Origin: Sitta carolinensis
Lineage: Eukaryota; Chordata; Aves; Passeriformes; Sittidae
Assembly (NCBI GenBank): GCA_032173965.1
Contig: CM063288.1
Span: forward strand, 18,008,501 to 18,072,500
DNA: 64,000 bases
Direction of reading: 5' to 3'
Shown: in pieces, positions 11,701 through 26,700 of the stretch
Layout of the letters: each line of letters begins with the position of its first letter
Position numbering within the stretch: position 1 is the first letter of the stretch
Notes under the pieces: generated by a model
Told to the model about the DNA's origin: nothing
The model's input: the letters and a program-made list of their open reading frames with translations, nothing else
Database searches by the model: none
Translations under genes and position numbers: made by a program

Positions 11701-14700
11701 CATTCTAGTGTTTGCTTGGTTCAAGATTTCTGAGATCAGCCACATTTCCATCATAGCACATAGTTTCTCTCTCAAGTAATTATGCCAGCAAAACTTTTTA
11801 TCTCCACTCAAGTGTGCTTATGGCATGACCACTTGAAGCCAAATGGATCACACCACTCAGAATTAAATTTAAGAAAGCAACACACAGAACTATAAAGAAC
11901 AAATTGTAAGCACTCCAAACATAAAAGTAAGCACTACATGGGATAAATGACTATTTAATTTACAGTTCTTTAAAGTAAGGGATGGTAATTATGTCAGGAA
12001 ATAATTATTTACAATCATCTGAATGATGTTGCTCTCATTTTTAATGTTCCCAGTATTACTGCACTTCATTATAATGCTGTGCTACTGGTGGACACCACAG
12101 CGTGTTTTCCCTGCACAAACACAGCACTTTCTGACCAGGGAGTGGTTCAGAAGAAAGCCTTTGCACTGGTTGCACTTTGATGGCACGGAATCCACAGTCA
12201 ATTAGTATTAGAAATAAAGTTTACCTTATCCATTAGACTATTTTGTGACTTCGCTGTTACGGCCTGTAAGGAAGGACTTTTCACTTCAGGCATGGAGGTA
12301 GCTGAGGAGAATCCACCTGCCAAAGGGATAGAGGAGAGTTCCATGGGAAATTCCTCTCTTGGTGCCTGGCTAGTGATCGTACGCGTCTTATTGAATGATT
12401 GTGACCTTTTGACTGCAGATGAGACAGCAAGAGCAAAAGGGGATGGTCTTGAACTGGAGTATGGCTTTGGAACTGCAAAAGTTCTGAGAGTTCTTAGATT
12501 CAATGGTGCTGGAGGACAGGAGGGAAAACTTAAAGGCTTATTGCTTTTAACAGAAATGGAGGATTCAATGCTTTTTCCATCATCAACATTTTCTTGATCC
12601 GCAGGAGGAGAGGGAATATTTGTTTTTTGTAAAGCCAAAGAAGTCAAATCAGGTGACGAGATTTTTTTACCTATCTCTGTATTCTTAACTTCATTTTGAA
12701 TTGAATTAGGAGCACAAACTGCGCTTCTGGCAACTGCAGATGTCACATAGTGACCTGAAGCTCTTCTTTGCATCTGCAGATAAAAAGAACTAGGCTTCAT
12801 TGTAGGACTTAATGGACTTAATGCATTTGACTTGTCCTGAGTCTCAGAAGAAGTATGTGTATTATCCAAGTTTAGCATCAGTGGGTCACGCTGCTTGAAA
12901 GATTCTCCTTCCATCTGGTTGCTCTCGGTAGTAATCTCAGCTCCAGGGGTCACAGTATGTTCAGAAATGCTGTTCACACTCTGCAGCAGACCATTTGCTT
13001 CTGCAGCTTCATTTTGTGAATCCACCTGTAAAGGACCCACACTTTTTGACAGACGAGGAATTTCAGTTTGCACTACGAATTCTTTGGGTCTTCCAAAGTA
13101 GATACCTCTTGATCTTTATGATCTGATACAACTTCTGATTCCCAGCTCTTCATCATTTCTAAAAATTTTGGAGGTACAATCTTATAAGTAGTCATCCCAA
13201 TTTTTGGTATGTAATCCCTTGTAATTTCATTAGCAGGTTTGGGTTTAGGTTTGGAGTCCTGTCTATAAAAAGGGTGACCCTTTACAGGAGAGTCATCTGG
13301 AGTTTCAGCAGTTATTTCTGGTGAAGCAAAATCACTGCCATTTATACAGATGTGACTCTGGTCTTTTACTGGAATTACTTTTTTATGAGTAACTTCTTGT
13401 GTCTCAAGATTTTTTTCTACTGAAGTATCTTCACTCCCTTGATGCATTCCATGCACCACTTGAACAAGGGAGCTGTTCTTATCTCCATTGTGTTGAGGGA
13501 CCACCTCTCTAAATGTGGATGATTCAACACCCTGAGGAACAATAATTTCCTTCTGCACAGTCCTTTCCAAATTGCTATCCAAAGTCTGGATTCCAACATC
13601 CTGAGTTTTTACTATGTCCAAGCCAGTTTGATTTGTTTTGTCATCTTGCTTTTCTGAAATCAGTTGAGGATAATTCCTGTGACTTACAGAGATGTCATTT
13701 TTACATGCTTGGCAGTTTGATAGTCTGTCAACTTCAAGCTTGTTATTTTCTCTAAAATCTACTGCTTTAATTTCAGCTGGCTGAAGTTCTTTCCTTTCTT
13801 CTGTTGTTGGAAGGAGTTCCGCATCACTGCGATCTTTAAGTTGAAGAAGGGTTCCAAAATTAATACAAATGCAAAAAAAGATTCAATTTTCCTCATTACA
13901 ACATGAAGCTCTGCATCCAGTGTATTTATTAACAGTTACTAGCTTCTCACCGATGCTAATATTTTCCCCAACCCTTTTAAAGTCTATTTAAAGATATATT
14001 TGTATCTGACTAATACTGCCAAATAATTGTACTCTAACTCAGGCATTCTTTCTTAATAAACAGGTTACAGATGCCATGCATTGACTTAATAGAAAAAACT
14101 AGTCTAGAACTATTTAAAAACTGTTAATGAATTTCAGTTCATTATATAGATATCAGCGACTCAAGAGCTCAAGGACTATTTAATATCAAGTTAGATGCAT
14201 TTTTTATTTAGTTCCACACATTTGTGGCTTCTGTACTGTAGTTTTAATGTTACAAACCTTGTCAACTACACCTTACGTATTTGTACAAGGAAACAATTGA
14301 AAATCATATGCATAAGAACAATTTGTCAAACCTATTTTTCCTCCCCTTTAGTTGGTGCAAAAATTAAATTTTCTACACCTGGACTGAACATGTGATCATC
14401 TCTCAAACACATCAATATTTTAGTCAAATTATTTTAAACAAAATATTGGGAAAAACTGAATTCTTCAGGAATAGTCAGAGTGGTATTTTGTAAGGGGAAA
14501 AAAATCCTCATTTCATGTATGCTATAAAATGGCAGTTAAAATTTATATCACATATAAACAGGACTGTGTTGTTATGATTTATTAACAGAGGTGTACTGAG
14601 TATAAAAGACTATAGAAAGCCTAATATATAAATCTGAAAATCAGTGTCACAGAAGAGTAAAATAAATCAGTCAGGTCACTAAATCCACAGAGAAATTTAT

Positions 14701-17700
14701 GACCCGTTAGATGCACAGGATGTCGTCATTTTGTTTCAGATCAGTGTGTTACTTTCTTTTATTTGTGCTTAAAACGTTTGCATTTTCATGCAGAAAACTC
14801 ACCCCAATTTCATAATCAAAGAACAACTGATGGCTTCTTCTTCCCCAGGGGGACGTGGCAGCCATGTGGCATTCCACGTGGCAGGATTACCTTTATGTCC
14901 AGCCTTCCCCCTCCTCAGCACTGTCCCACCCACACCATCCTATAACAGCACGATGCAGCTTTGACTACTGCTAAAACAAAAATATATTAAAAACAAACCC
15001 TGAAAAAAGCTAAACTGTAGCCCATTCTTGCCACCATCATCTCAAAGAAAATATACTAGAGCTAGAGCAAGTGGAAAGAAAATAATCTGATGATAACAAT
15101 TCAAGAGTTGACTCTATAGCCATTTCTTCAAAGGAACAGAAAAGTTCAAGCTTCAAGTATTATCAACAAGTGGGAACTACTCACCATCAGTTTTATTTTG
15201 ATCTAAAATTTTAAGCTTCCTGTCTGTTTGAAATCCAACATCCTCACTGCTTATCTTAGTCTGTAGTCCTCTGCAAAGCACAACAGTACATTAAATATGC
15301 TGGTATCATTCATTTCAGTAAACACAAGAAATGATGCAAGAGAACTGGCAATATTCTCCAAACACAGATGGACAAAACAGAACTGCTCTGCCAAACACTG
15401 GAATACTCAACGGAATCAATTAAAAAAAAAAAAAAAAAAGAGGAAATGCTGCCATGATATTTTACCAAAATGACATGCAGCTCCATTTGCTTTTGTGTAA
15501 GCAGATGATCACTCTTCCCTTCTCTTCTCCCCCTCCTTTTGTTTACATGTGCAGTTTGAACAAGCCACTTTTCAATAGCAACTCCATTCCAGTGAAGTCA
15601 CAATGGTTTTTAACTCAAAATGTTCTTACACCCCCCAAACTAAAATGTGTCCCTGACTTTGTCCCCACCAGGCTGCCCGAGATGCTGACTGTGTATGAAC
15701 ACATGAACTGAGCAGTGCAGCCTTCTTAAAGTAGTCCCTTTCAAGAAACACACACAACATGTTACTTGCACACTAAACATCTATTTCCCTCATTTCACAG
15801 GGACAAGAGAACTGCAAAAATGCTGAATAAAAAAACCTCATCTTTTTGGGGGTGGGGGGGAACATAAGTCCTTGGCTTCAAAAGGCAAATGAAAAAGGAA
15901 AAAAAAATAATTAAAATTTCTTAATAAAAGGTACTAAAATTCAAACTTTTTTCAAGATATTTTTATAATAAGTAGAAACACTGGCATTATGAATATTCCA
16001 AATTATTTGCCACATCAAATGCATTGGTTATCAGAGAACCAATGCCTTGAGCTGACACATCTGCTTTGAACCATTTAAAATGATACATTTCTCAATAACC
16101 ATCCATGCTCATGTTGCCTGTATAGTCCCAAACATACTGTAAGTGTTCAATAAACCACTGAACAAGAACATATGCTCTCAAAATTATTGTTGGAAGAAAG
16201 TTAAAGTTCAGTCCTGCACTCTGTACTCTTGCTTAGCTGCATTCCTTTTAACACAGCTGGGTGACTGAGCTAAAACTGTTAACAACAGGCTGAACTAGAC
16301 TTTTAATAGGAATTAAAAAAAAAAAAAATAGTCAAATCAAAACCCACCAAACCCAAAAGCCACAAAACACTACGGATTGTCATTATAGAAATTAGTGGTT
16401 TTGACTGGAATATTTGCATATCCCTGGTTTTCTCTAAAAAAACCACACTTCTCAAAGTAACTAAATCTTATATATAAGATCAAAATAATCTAAAGTTTTC
16501 CAGAAATATCATGTCAGAGAAACCCCACTCCTCATTTTGGAAACCCCAAGATATTTCAGGATGCAATTCCAAACTCTAAAGCCAGAGTGCAGAGTGCCCT
16601 TCTAGCTGATTGTCACCAGGATTATCAGTTGAAAAGTTACTACCAATTCACAGGGTGGAAGGGAAAGAAATATCGCCTGGACAATTTGGCAAACTGGCCC
16701 AATAACACAGGCCTGATAAACTGCAAAATCAAGACAATTTATTAAATCTGAAAAGAGGAGAAACACCCAAGAAACTGGGACAATATTCACCAGGACAGAA
16801 TATCAAAGATTTTTGCAAATCCACATTTGGCCTTGGACTGACAAAAATGTCCCTTCAAATACAAGTTAAACCTCTTTTTACTACCTTGAAAGTTCTTGGC
16901 TACTAGGGCAGTCACACGTTTTGGCTTCAGTACAATAATCGAAATAGTTCTTTCAATTTAATTTGGGAAGAGTAGCCAGCTTAGTTGCCCCAGGGAACAG
17001 AGAAATAGTGAATTACATTAACACAATGGGACTTCTCTGGACAATCAACATTTATTTCAGGCAGGCACTAACTCATGTTGGAAACCTGCTGAGTCAGGTA
17101 GTTTAACAAACATGCTGAAGGGCAAAGGTACAGCATCACCAGAAGGGAAAAAGAGTGGTTAAGGAAACGAATGTGTTTATTCTTGAAAAAAGCTGAATTA
17201 ACTTGTTTTGCTGAGAGCAAATGGATTGAGACAGGTCAAGACCACATATACAGAGAAGAAAAACTAAAAATTAAAGTCAAAACAAATATGCAAGCAATAA
17301 GAATCATGGCCAAAAGAACAGAAATGGCTGACATATCCATTTTCCCCCATCTGCAAGAATGAATCTGTATATTTTTATTTAATTAATCAATCCAAAATTT
17401 TTTTTGCAGCATGCTGCTCTAGTAAATACACTGGGAATTTTAGACCTGGGTTCAGCTTTTCTAGGCTCCAGCTGTTTGAATAGTAAGAACAGGGAAGATT
17501 AAACAGAATAGACTGCAAAACACTTCATTGTCATTTTTGTTGAACAGCTTCATGAATTACTGTGCACAGAGGAGTGCTACGATGAAAGCTAAGCATATTA
17601 AAGCTCATTCCTCTCTTACAATTCTCTATTCTGTGCTTCACAATGAAACAGCATTCTGCATTTTATTTGCCTCCCCCATTGTCCCCTCAGTGCTCCTTTC

Positions 17701-20700
17701 TTTGTCACAAAACGTACTTACTTGCCATCTGTGCTCATATTTTCTTGTTTTTCCTCCTTGAAGCTTTGCGAGTTGTCTATGGGAACACTGCCAGGAACAG
17801 GAGCTGATGAAGCAGGATTGTTTTTGTCATTTTCCAGTGGTACCTCAGCAGAGCTGAAGGCTGCAGTAACCTCTCCTATCCCAGGAGAGGTATTGGTACT
17901 TCCACTGTCTTCTCCCTGTTGCACACCTATCTCTTCCCTTTCATCAATTTCTTCCAGGTTGTATTCTGAGCTCCTTACATCTACACTCAGAAAAGAAATG
18001 AAAAGAAAGTAAAAATACCCCCAAACCAACAAAACTCAAACCAACCCAGTGCTCTCAACGCAGGCTGTAGATTAAAAAGGACTGTTCAAGGCAGCCTAAA
18101 TAGTTCGAAGAAGGAAAACTGACTTTTCATAATTCAGGTAAATTTTTAAAAAACAATTTAAAAAAAGAGATCTGTTCAGACTTCACAGGATTCTCTGGTT
18201 CTTTTCAATTCTCTCTTGACACAAGAATATGCTGATCACCATGCTACTATCCATCTGGTTCTGTATCTGCCCCTACTGTAAAACATTTTCCATATTTAAC
18301 CCAAGTATTGAATTAAGGTTGTTAAATATATTTTTATTTATCTCATAACCCCAAATTTCATGAAGGTGGACAGTTGCTTTTACCCAGACTTCTTGTACTT
18401 CCATTAGCTCTCCAGTGAGTTTTAAAATACACAGTTCCTCTGTATCAGAGTAGGAATGTTCAAGAACTGAAGAGTAACCAAAATGTCGATTTTGCCCACG
18501 GTTTGAACAAGCATCATTATCACTGTCAAAAATTTCCCATAACCATTCTAAGTGTATTAAAGTGTTTTGTGCAGTGCTTCATGTTACAGTAGAAAAATAA
18601 AGTTGATAGAAAAGTGCTAATCCATAAAAATACTGCAGCCAGACCAAAGTTAAACTAAAAGGTTAAGATGCTGGATTAGGACACAGATAAATCAGTGTAC
18701 TTGAAGTTGAACTAATAAATATGCCTGACCATCAGCTTTGGGTGCACTGACACCTGTTAGGAACAAGCCTTGCACTTGCACAATTAGATTTCAGTCAAAG
18801 TAGTATCAGTAAATTTCCAAGGGTAAAGCAAAGTCAACAAAGAAAACAAAAAGTAATACTGGAAAGTCGCAGATCCCAGAGTACATAAAAAAAAAAAAAA
18901 GAGTTTGACTGACTTTTTTTAGCAGCCGGTATCCTACAATGCTTACAGTACCTCTAGAGAAGTAAAGAGTTATATAAAAGTAGTAAGAGGATGTATGTAT
19001 TGGAAAAAGGCTCAGTACAGAACAGAAACTTTGATGTTTACAATCAATGTTTGTTTACGAGGGTCATCAGTAACTCATTCAGAGTTCCAGAGGAACTACA
19101 AAAGCCAAACATTTTACTGTTTAATTCTTGGGTTTATATTGCAATCTTTTAATAGTGTTTTGTAGTTACACATTAAGCAATGTGATCAACACATGCCATA
19201 GTGCTGAATACAGAGGAGATTTATATCCCCAAGGAAAGAAAGGCAAGACTGCAAAGTGCTGCAGGTGAGCTCCTTCCATGTGGTTTCAGCACAGGTACAT
19301 ACAAATATGGCACACTGGTATTACAGGGACTCCTACAGGCTTACTAGTCAAAAGGATCTTCTCTTCCTTTCATTGTCCACCAACCCCTTTTACACCTAGG
19401 GAAAACTCATACCCAGCAGCCTCATACTTTTGGGGGATCATTTTAGTGATGGCAGTATCATTTCATGTATAACAAGTTAAATATATATCTGTCGAAATGA
19501 ATGAACAAAACATAACAGAATGTGAGCAAACATTCAACTGGCTAAGATTATCCCACAGCCCATAACTGGCTCTCTAGAACATTGCCTCCTTCACTGGTGA
19601 GATCTATTATGTATGCCATGGGCATGAGCCATCACCAGCTACAGGAACAAAGACTGAGATTTTCAGTCTAAATATTCTATGGAAATCTGAATTATACAAC
19701 AAAGAATAGCCAGGACTTCTGAGAAATGGAACCATTCTGGACCTGCTATGGCTTTGTGCCCAGACACTGCTGTCATTTCTCTGCTGCTTTTCCACTAGAG
19801 AGGAGTGTAACAAAGGCTGAGTTGTATCTATACTCCTGGGATGGAAACTTAGCTTGGGTTGGTAGGAGACATTCCTGAAATTCCTGCTATATGAAAGTCT
19901 GTTCTTTGCTGTAGTAGAAACACTTCCAAGTGTTGGGGTGGACTAACCTGACCTACAAATGGATAATACAAAACAAAAACAGTCTTCACACTTCTTAAAA
20001 AATGCTCTACCTCATTTGTCAGCATAAGATCAGCCTTGCTTGCTAGTGGATTTTCATCTGTTACTGGGTCTCATTCCAGACCTGGGCTGTCACTGCTGCA
20101 GCAGAATAAAATCTGAATACATTTGAACACAAACAACATTTAACAACCATCCTTCATTTACATCATGCAGGTAACTTCCCAGGGGAACAGTTCAGATTCT
20201 GATTTTTTTCCAAACCCTCAGTCTATAGCTTTTATATGCAAAATATTTCTAGGAAGAACTTAGAGCAATACTGGCTATATACTGTTGCCTTATTGCTTAT
20301 ACACCCTATCTGTAGTTCCATATGTAATATAAATTGCATTTCTACCTGCATATAGTTTATTCTCTTAGATCATTAGTCACTGGGTTTCAAGTAGCCCTAA
20401 ACCAATATAGTTAGAGTTACAGTGAGTCACTGTGGAGGCAGAAATATAGCTAAGCACACACATATACATATATACACACACACACACATATATATATGCA
20501 CACATCTGATGACTGCCATACCAGCTGCAAGTCTCCTTTGAGTAGTAAGAATATCCTTTGCCCAGCACAGAACAGGCTGGTGCTGTGAGCTCTCATGCTT
20601 GTAAGCACCAGAGCTGGAAAGCCTGACTACATCATGCAAATCTGCTCTTGACTCTACAGCCCCTAACAAGGTGCTTAGGAAACACTGTAACCAATAGCAT

Positions 20701-23700
20701 TATATCAAGGGATTTGTTTGATGGAACGGTTTCTGAAAATCTCTATTTTCAAAATTTGTTTTGAATAGTGTTTTACCATCTTCCCTTGAAAAATAAAGAC
20801 TAAGCATAAATTAAACTTTGGGAAGGTGAACAAAAATCATAATTGTGCTTATAATCCCAAATGTTCACATTACTTCTGTCAATGCTTATTCTAGTAGATG
20901 TGTGTCTTCAAACTACTTTTGTCAAGGTACACGCTGTTTTCACACCATGGGTAAACCATCATTTCACAAGAGAAATGTTGCCTATTCCATACTATATGGC
21001 TCCACTTAATGTATGTGTGTCTAAGTAGTGCATAGCTAAGATACACCAAACTGAACCTTTGCAGTGCTTCATTTTAGGGCAAAAAGGTAATGCTGTATTT
21101 GCAGCTTTGTTATTTTAGCTCATTTGCTGAAGAAGCACTCCATAACAGAACCACTCTAGAATGCCAGTCACAGGCAAACAAAAACCTCATAATGCTTCCC
21201 AGATGCCTGACAATCAAAGCAGTATTAATCCATATGGAAGGAACTCCTGGGTTTCTGTAAGGTTAAAATCATGTCCAACATGGCAATTTAAGTGATCCTG
21301 AACTATTTTATCCATTTAAAACAATACCTAAACATGGATAATTTTCAGACTAGGAATAGGACAGGTATACTGCATCTGATTTTGCTGCAGGTTAATATTG
21401 GTTCTCACAGCATGAGGGGCTTTGCTAAAAGGACCCTTTGTACACAGGCCTCATGACAGTTTCAGAGATGCCACCAGAGAGCAGCAGTATCCCATGAGAA
21501 AAAAAAATAGAGGCAGTGAAGCTGTGCTATGTGACTTATATGTACATTTAAAAAAACTGCATGACATTAAGTCTTCAGCAAAGGACACTGCACGAAGACA
21601 CAAGGAAAACTAGAGACTGAAGATCTGTCACTAACTGCAAAGGTAAATCCAAGGGCTCAACATAGACTGCTCTAAGCCCAGTAAAGATGATTATCTTTTT
21701 CTATTTCTTTACATTACAGTTTAAATTAAAATATTTAATTACAGAACTTAAATGCCTCAAAAGCAGAAGTTTCTAAATCTATGGAAAAATAAACAAGCCA
21801 TTTCTTTGAAGTTCAGGGTTGTTTACACAGCACTTGGACATTACAGTGATGTGAAAGGCAAAAATTCTAGCATAGGTCAACAAACAGAAGATAGAAACAA
21901 AGTACAAGAAAACAAAAAAGCTTGATTTAAAATCACAATATGATAAACTTACTCATCTTAGAACCCATTGCATGTAAATAGACAGTTTTCAACACAGAGA
22001 ATCCAGTACTAATAAACAAACTACTCGGAACTAACTGATTCTCTTTCATCTGCTACAACAGCTAGGACAAGGAAAGGTTACAACTTCATTAGATCTTCAA
22101 CCCCAGACTCCACAGTATAGGTTCATACTCCCATTTGTTACCTTCCATATTGTTTCTACTTAATGTCTTTTCCAATAATTTACATAAATTGCCCTAAACA
22201 AAAACCAAGCCCAAGTTTTCTGATTTTTTATTTTTTCCCCTTTGCCAGATACCTACCATCCTAGGAGATTACTTTTTCAGCTCTTGTGGTACATTTTTTG
22301 TTTACCACTCCAAACAATTTGACTGGAAACCAGAATAAAACAGCTGGAAAACTACTTAAAAATTCCTGTCAACTAGCACAGTAACTGAGTGCTTAGCCTC
22401 ATATAATGACAGTGGCACTCCACAGGTTTAGCATTTATATATTTCATTCTTATTAAATGCATTGAAGAGTTATTTTTTTCAGGCTGCACTGGCACTGATT
22501 ATTCAAAAAGCTTTTGCAAATTTCAGAAGACTTCTAGATGTTGTATCTTGTAACTGAACCCTACAGTCTGGTGCTTACAAACAACAGTATTTCACAGTAC
22601 AAACTGCATAAATTTAAAAAAGCATTATGTTCAGCAGCTAAATAATTGTATTTTAAACAGCTATAATTTCATATATCACATTTTTCCCATAACACCCAAC
22701 AAACAATTTAATGTATAAACAACTATTTATGCATTCAGTTTAGATTTACAACTTATGTTTTCAAAGGCTGTTCAGATGCCAACCAAAAGCCAAGCACAGA
22801 TTTGCTCCTGCCCCTATGCTATGCAGGGCAAGGGCAGCACAAGGCAGGATTCTAAAAACAACACTGGGCTTCAATTTTCAAAAATCTTGTTATAAGGTAT
22901 AAAAAAAAAAAAAAAACCCACAGAAATTCTGGATAGTTCTTCTCTGTAACTTATGAGGAAGGAGAGAAAACAGGGATAATGTTTAGTTCATTAAATGTAA
23001 AGCACTGATATCAATACAAAATATGTTTTATTTGTTTCTGCAGCTACAAAGGTAAAATACCCTTATTTTCGAAAGCTATATTTTTACTTCAAATGAAAAC
23101 TTAGTTCTATACTTATGACACATCTATAAGTATAGTAATTTATTGCTATGAATTATCATAACTTGCTATGAAGTAATTTTATCAGTACTTTTCATAGAAA
23201 GGACCAACCTGTTTCAGGCTGCATTTCAGTGGCTCCTCCTTCCACTTTAGTGGAGGTTGATTCTGTTGACTCTGTCACTGCAAAAAGTAAAGCAACAACC
23301 TTTACCACCTCTCAGTTTCAGCACCAACAAAAGTTCTAGATAAAATGTTAGATTGTGGTCATAAAGACTAGTGATTTCTTCAAGAAACTCATCTGAAGCA
23401 ACTAGTGCTCATTGTCACATTTTCCAGATATTTTAATCTCAACTCTCAGGTATTTTTGAACCAGAAAACTGAATTTTTGATCAAACCGAAGAATTACAAA
23501 GAAACAAGTGGACTTTCTCTAAGATTCCTCTAGTCAGTCCATTTGCTATTATACTCTCTCTGATCCAGAGAAGCTAATATTTTCTCCCCACCCAAGGAGT
23601 CCACCTGAGTAACATAAACACAATTCTATATTTAACCTAACTATAATTAATTTGGATTGTCTGTTTTTTTTTCTGATCTGCATGTTCTAAATACCTCTAT

Positions 23701-26700
23701 TTCTTACACTTGTGGGAAAATAACAGAAGATTGATGAGGAGGATTGTAAACACACTCAAGTGACTTGCAGTAGCAGTGCAAAACCCCACATACATTAATT
23801 GCTGTTTAATCTTGTGTGTTTGACAAGTGCAACACCTGTGTTCAGATAATACAGGCCTGAGATAGACTTACAGGGCACATTATGAGACACGCTGGAGATT
23901 GCTGCCCTGCTGTGGGGAAGATCAAAGCACTGTGGTAAAAGCACCTGTGTGAATCCCTGACACAGAGGGAAGGGAGCAGGTTTGGCAATCGTCTGGCACA
24001 GACGCAGCTCTGCAGGGCCAGCGTTCCACTCGGTGCCTCTGCCCAGGGGCTGCTTCGAGGCTTCCCCAGTTGGGTGGTGAGGTAACAAAAATAAATGTAT
24101 TCTTTGCATCTGCACTTCTCTGGATGCTCACCTGAGGTTCTTATCTCATAAGGTAGTGCTACTTTAATGTTTAGCCAGCTATGCTTTCTGTTGCCTTCCA
24201 ATTAAACAGCATAAAAAGATTACCAGGCTCATTACTGCTTTCACTTTGATCTTCTGGTGCTCTGGAGGGTGGTGAGGGCGCCTTGCGCTTCATCCTGCGC
24301 AGAGAGGAGTTCACGGAAGCAGTGTCACTGAGCGGCAGGGAACCTTTCCGCACGAATCCCAGAGGGGCCTGGAAGGGAGACAGGGCAACAGCGTTATTAG
24401 CAAGCAGTGAAAAACAGCAAAATAGCTCCAGTAATTATTCTCCAAAAGTATTTATAATATATTTTTGGCAAAGAGACAATGTATTACCAAACGTGTTGTG
24501 TTTTTCATCTTCATTCCTCCAAGGAGTTGGTTTTTTAAAAAAAAGATTTTCTCGAGTAATTGAATACGTTCACAGATGTGCAACATAGAGCAATAAAAGA
24601 AAATCAGTTGTTACATGTAGTGTAAAAGAGAATTTGAATTCTTCTATGCCCAAAGGTTATTCTACAAACCCAAAACAAATCTTTTCTAAAAGTAGCTAAA
24701 GTCATTGTGGAAAGAAGTTTAAACTACACCCCACCACAATGACGTAACACAGTGTTTCCTTCTTCATTCTTTCAATAGCAATCCTAATTGGCCTGTATAC
24801 ATAATTATTATGAATTTCCTTCCTTCCTTGAAATACCTGAACTTTCATAAATATTTTTGGAATGCCTGATTTCAAAACGTATCTAGTGCAACTGTCTTAT
24901 AATATTTAACCAAGTTAAATATAGTAAGTTGCAAAAAAAGTTATAGTAGCTACTGATGTTACAGCATAGTAATGTACTCAATATTGTAGCAAAAGTAAAA
25001 AATTTAATTCACAAATAATAAAAACAATTAAAAAATGAACAAAAGATACCTGCTGAAGACCTCATATTTTTATGATATAGCAGTCCAATTGCATTTTAAG
25101 CTGTTTTAGAAACCCATTCTCCATCTCAGAAAGACAGTGGTTATAAATTTGCCTGCCATTCTTAATACAGTTTGCCTTATGCTGAAGAAAATTACATCTG
25201 CATTTACTAGATGGACAATGTTCAGGATCCCAGCAATAAAGGAATGCATTTTGGAACTGGACACGGCTGCTAGTTTCTGTAGTAATTCTGATTCCTATCA
25301 CTTGTCTACTCAACAATATAATAAAATCTTTCAGTGACATTCATTTCTGTCTAGAAGGATCCACACAGCAGCTGGGTGTGGGGTCATCTCCAGAGAACTC
25401 TGTGCTTCAATTAACCAGACCACTTCACAAAGCACAATATCAAGGAACAGAGAAGGCATAAAGACACCTACATATTCTTGTTTCACTGACAATCCTTTCA
25501 AAAACATCAGACAATAGAATTGTTGACCGTGTCAATTTCCATGGAAAAAGATGCTTATCATTTAGAAAGCTACCGCTGAATAAATATCCAAAGATTCCAC
25601 AGTAAATGGGATATTAAAGACCAAAAGCTAGAGTACTTGGTTGTATACAATCAAATCTATAAAGAAAGTTAGTGTCTGTCAGGCAGCTCCTGTGAGATAC
25701 CTGAATGAATCAACAGGGCTTTGAAGGAAAAACTACCCTCTGAGCCACCCTGGGCACCCTCAGTCATCTGTTTTGTCCCACCCTGACATCAGGAACAACA
25801 GATCCACAGATACTGCCCTATAAGGAGCACCACAGACCTAAAACGTGCACACAATTCTACCCATCACTCTAACGCCAAAGCAAGCAACTCAAACCTTTTA
25901 CAGCAAATCAAGAGTCAGGATTTAAGAGAGAAAACAACAAAGCACAAGGTGAAATTTTTTTTAAGAATACGAGAGGATAGGATCACAGCACTCCTAATTA
26001 AAAATACTTGCATGCTTGAGTAGTTTTTAAACAAGTCAGTTTCTAGATTAAAATGTCACATAACAAAAAAAGTCACACTTTATACTTTTATAATTTCTTA
26101 TTCACAGTTCCAAAATAGTTCTTAAAGGTAAAAATAATAAATAGTATTCGGCCTTTGAATTTATTCAGGAGGGGATATCAAATACAATATTATTTCCCCA
26201 AATGAAGCTTTTTTTGTTGCTGAAGTATTTCCTCATTGCAGTTGGGCAGTTGTGTTTGTCTCCTCTCTGGCAGCTGTGCTCAGGCTGCAGCCCCTGTGCC
26301 CTGCTCAAAGCCACGTTTCCCGTTCCAAGGTCTGCCCCTCCGGTGCTCCGCGCAGGCTCCCTCAGCAACACGGCTGAGCAGATGTCACCAGGGTTCCCTT
26401 CTGCACACAACAGGAGTGTGTGTGTAGGGGGGAATAATGATCTCAGCATAAGAGCACAAATGCTACTAGAAGATTTTTATAAGCCTTTCTACTGCCCTTT
26501 GCATCCAAAGGAACAAACAATTTGCAAAGAGAGATTTAAAGAAAGTACTAAATGTTCCAGTTAAGGTTCAAGTGTTGAACAGATTTTCTCAGGAATTATT
26601 CAACATATGAATATTAAGAGCTTTCAAATCCTAACAAAGGCTGTAACGTGAAAATAGTATTTTAAACAGATGGAAAAATTAAAATAATGTTATTAAGACA

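Larger units (their letters stand above)
17981..23208 (-). other. COBLL1: COBLL1 intron of 5.2 kb
   Basis: Bounded by GTTGGT and GTGTAG. It holds a CA/TA microsatellite (20454-20505) and two poly-A runs (18887-18900, 22901-22916). No further coding exon recognised. Confidence 0.75.

Noticed and set aside
12292..12597. 101-residue plus-strand open frame within the large exon
   Set aside because: It is the antisense shadow of the COBLL1 coding exon; the minus strand carries the conserved protein.
16021..16045. Perfect 9-bp inverted repeat with ATTGG/CCAAT arms in an intron
   Set aside because: Same chance expectation; no promoter context nearby.
26165..26564. Overlapping open frames of 94-120 residues on both strands in a GC-rich intronic block
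   Set aside because: No recognisable family, no splice support, and frames open on both strands point to base composition rather than coding.
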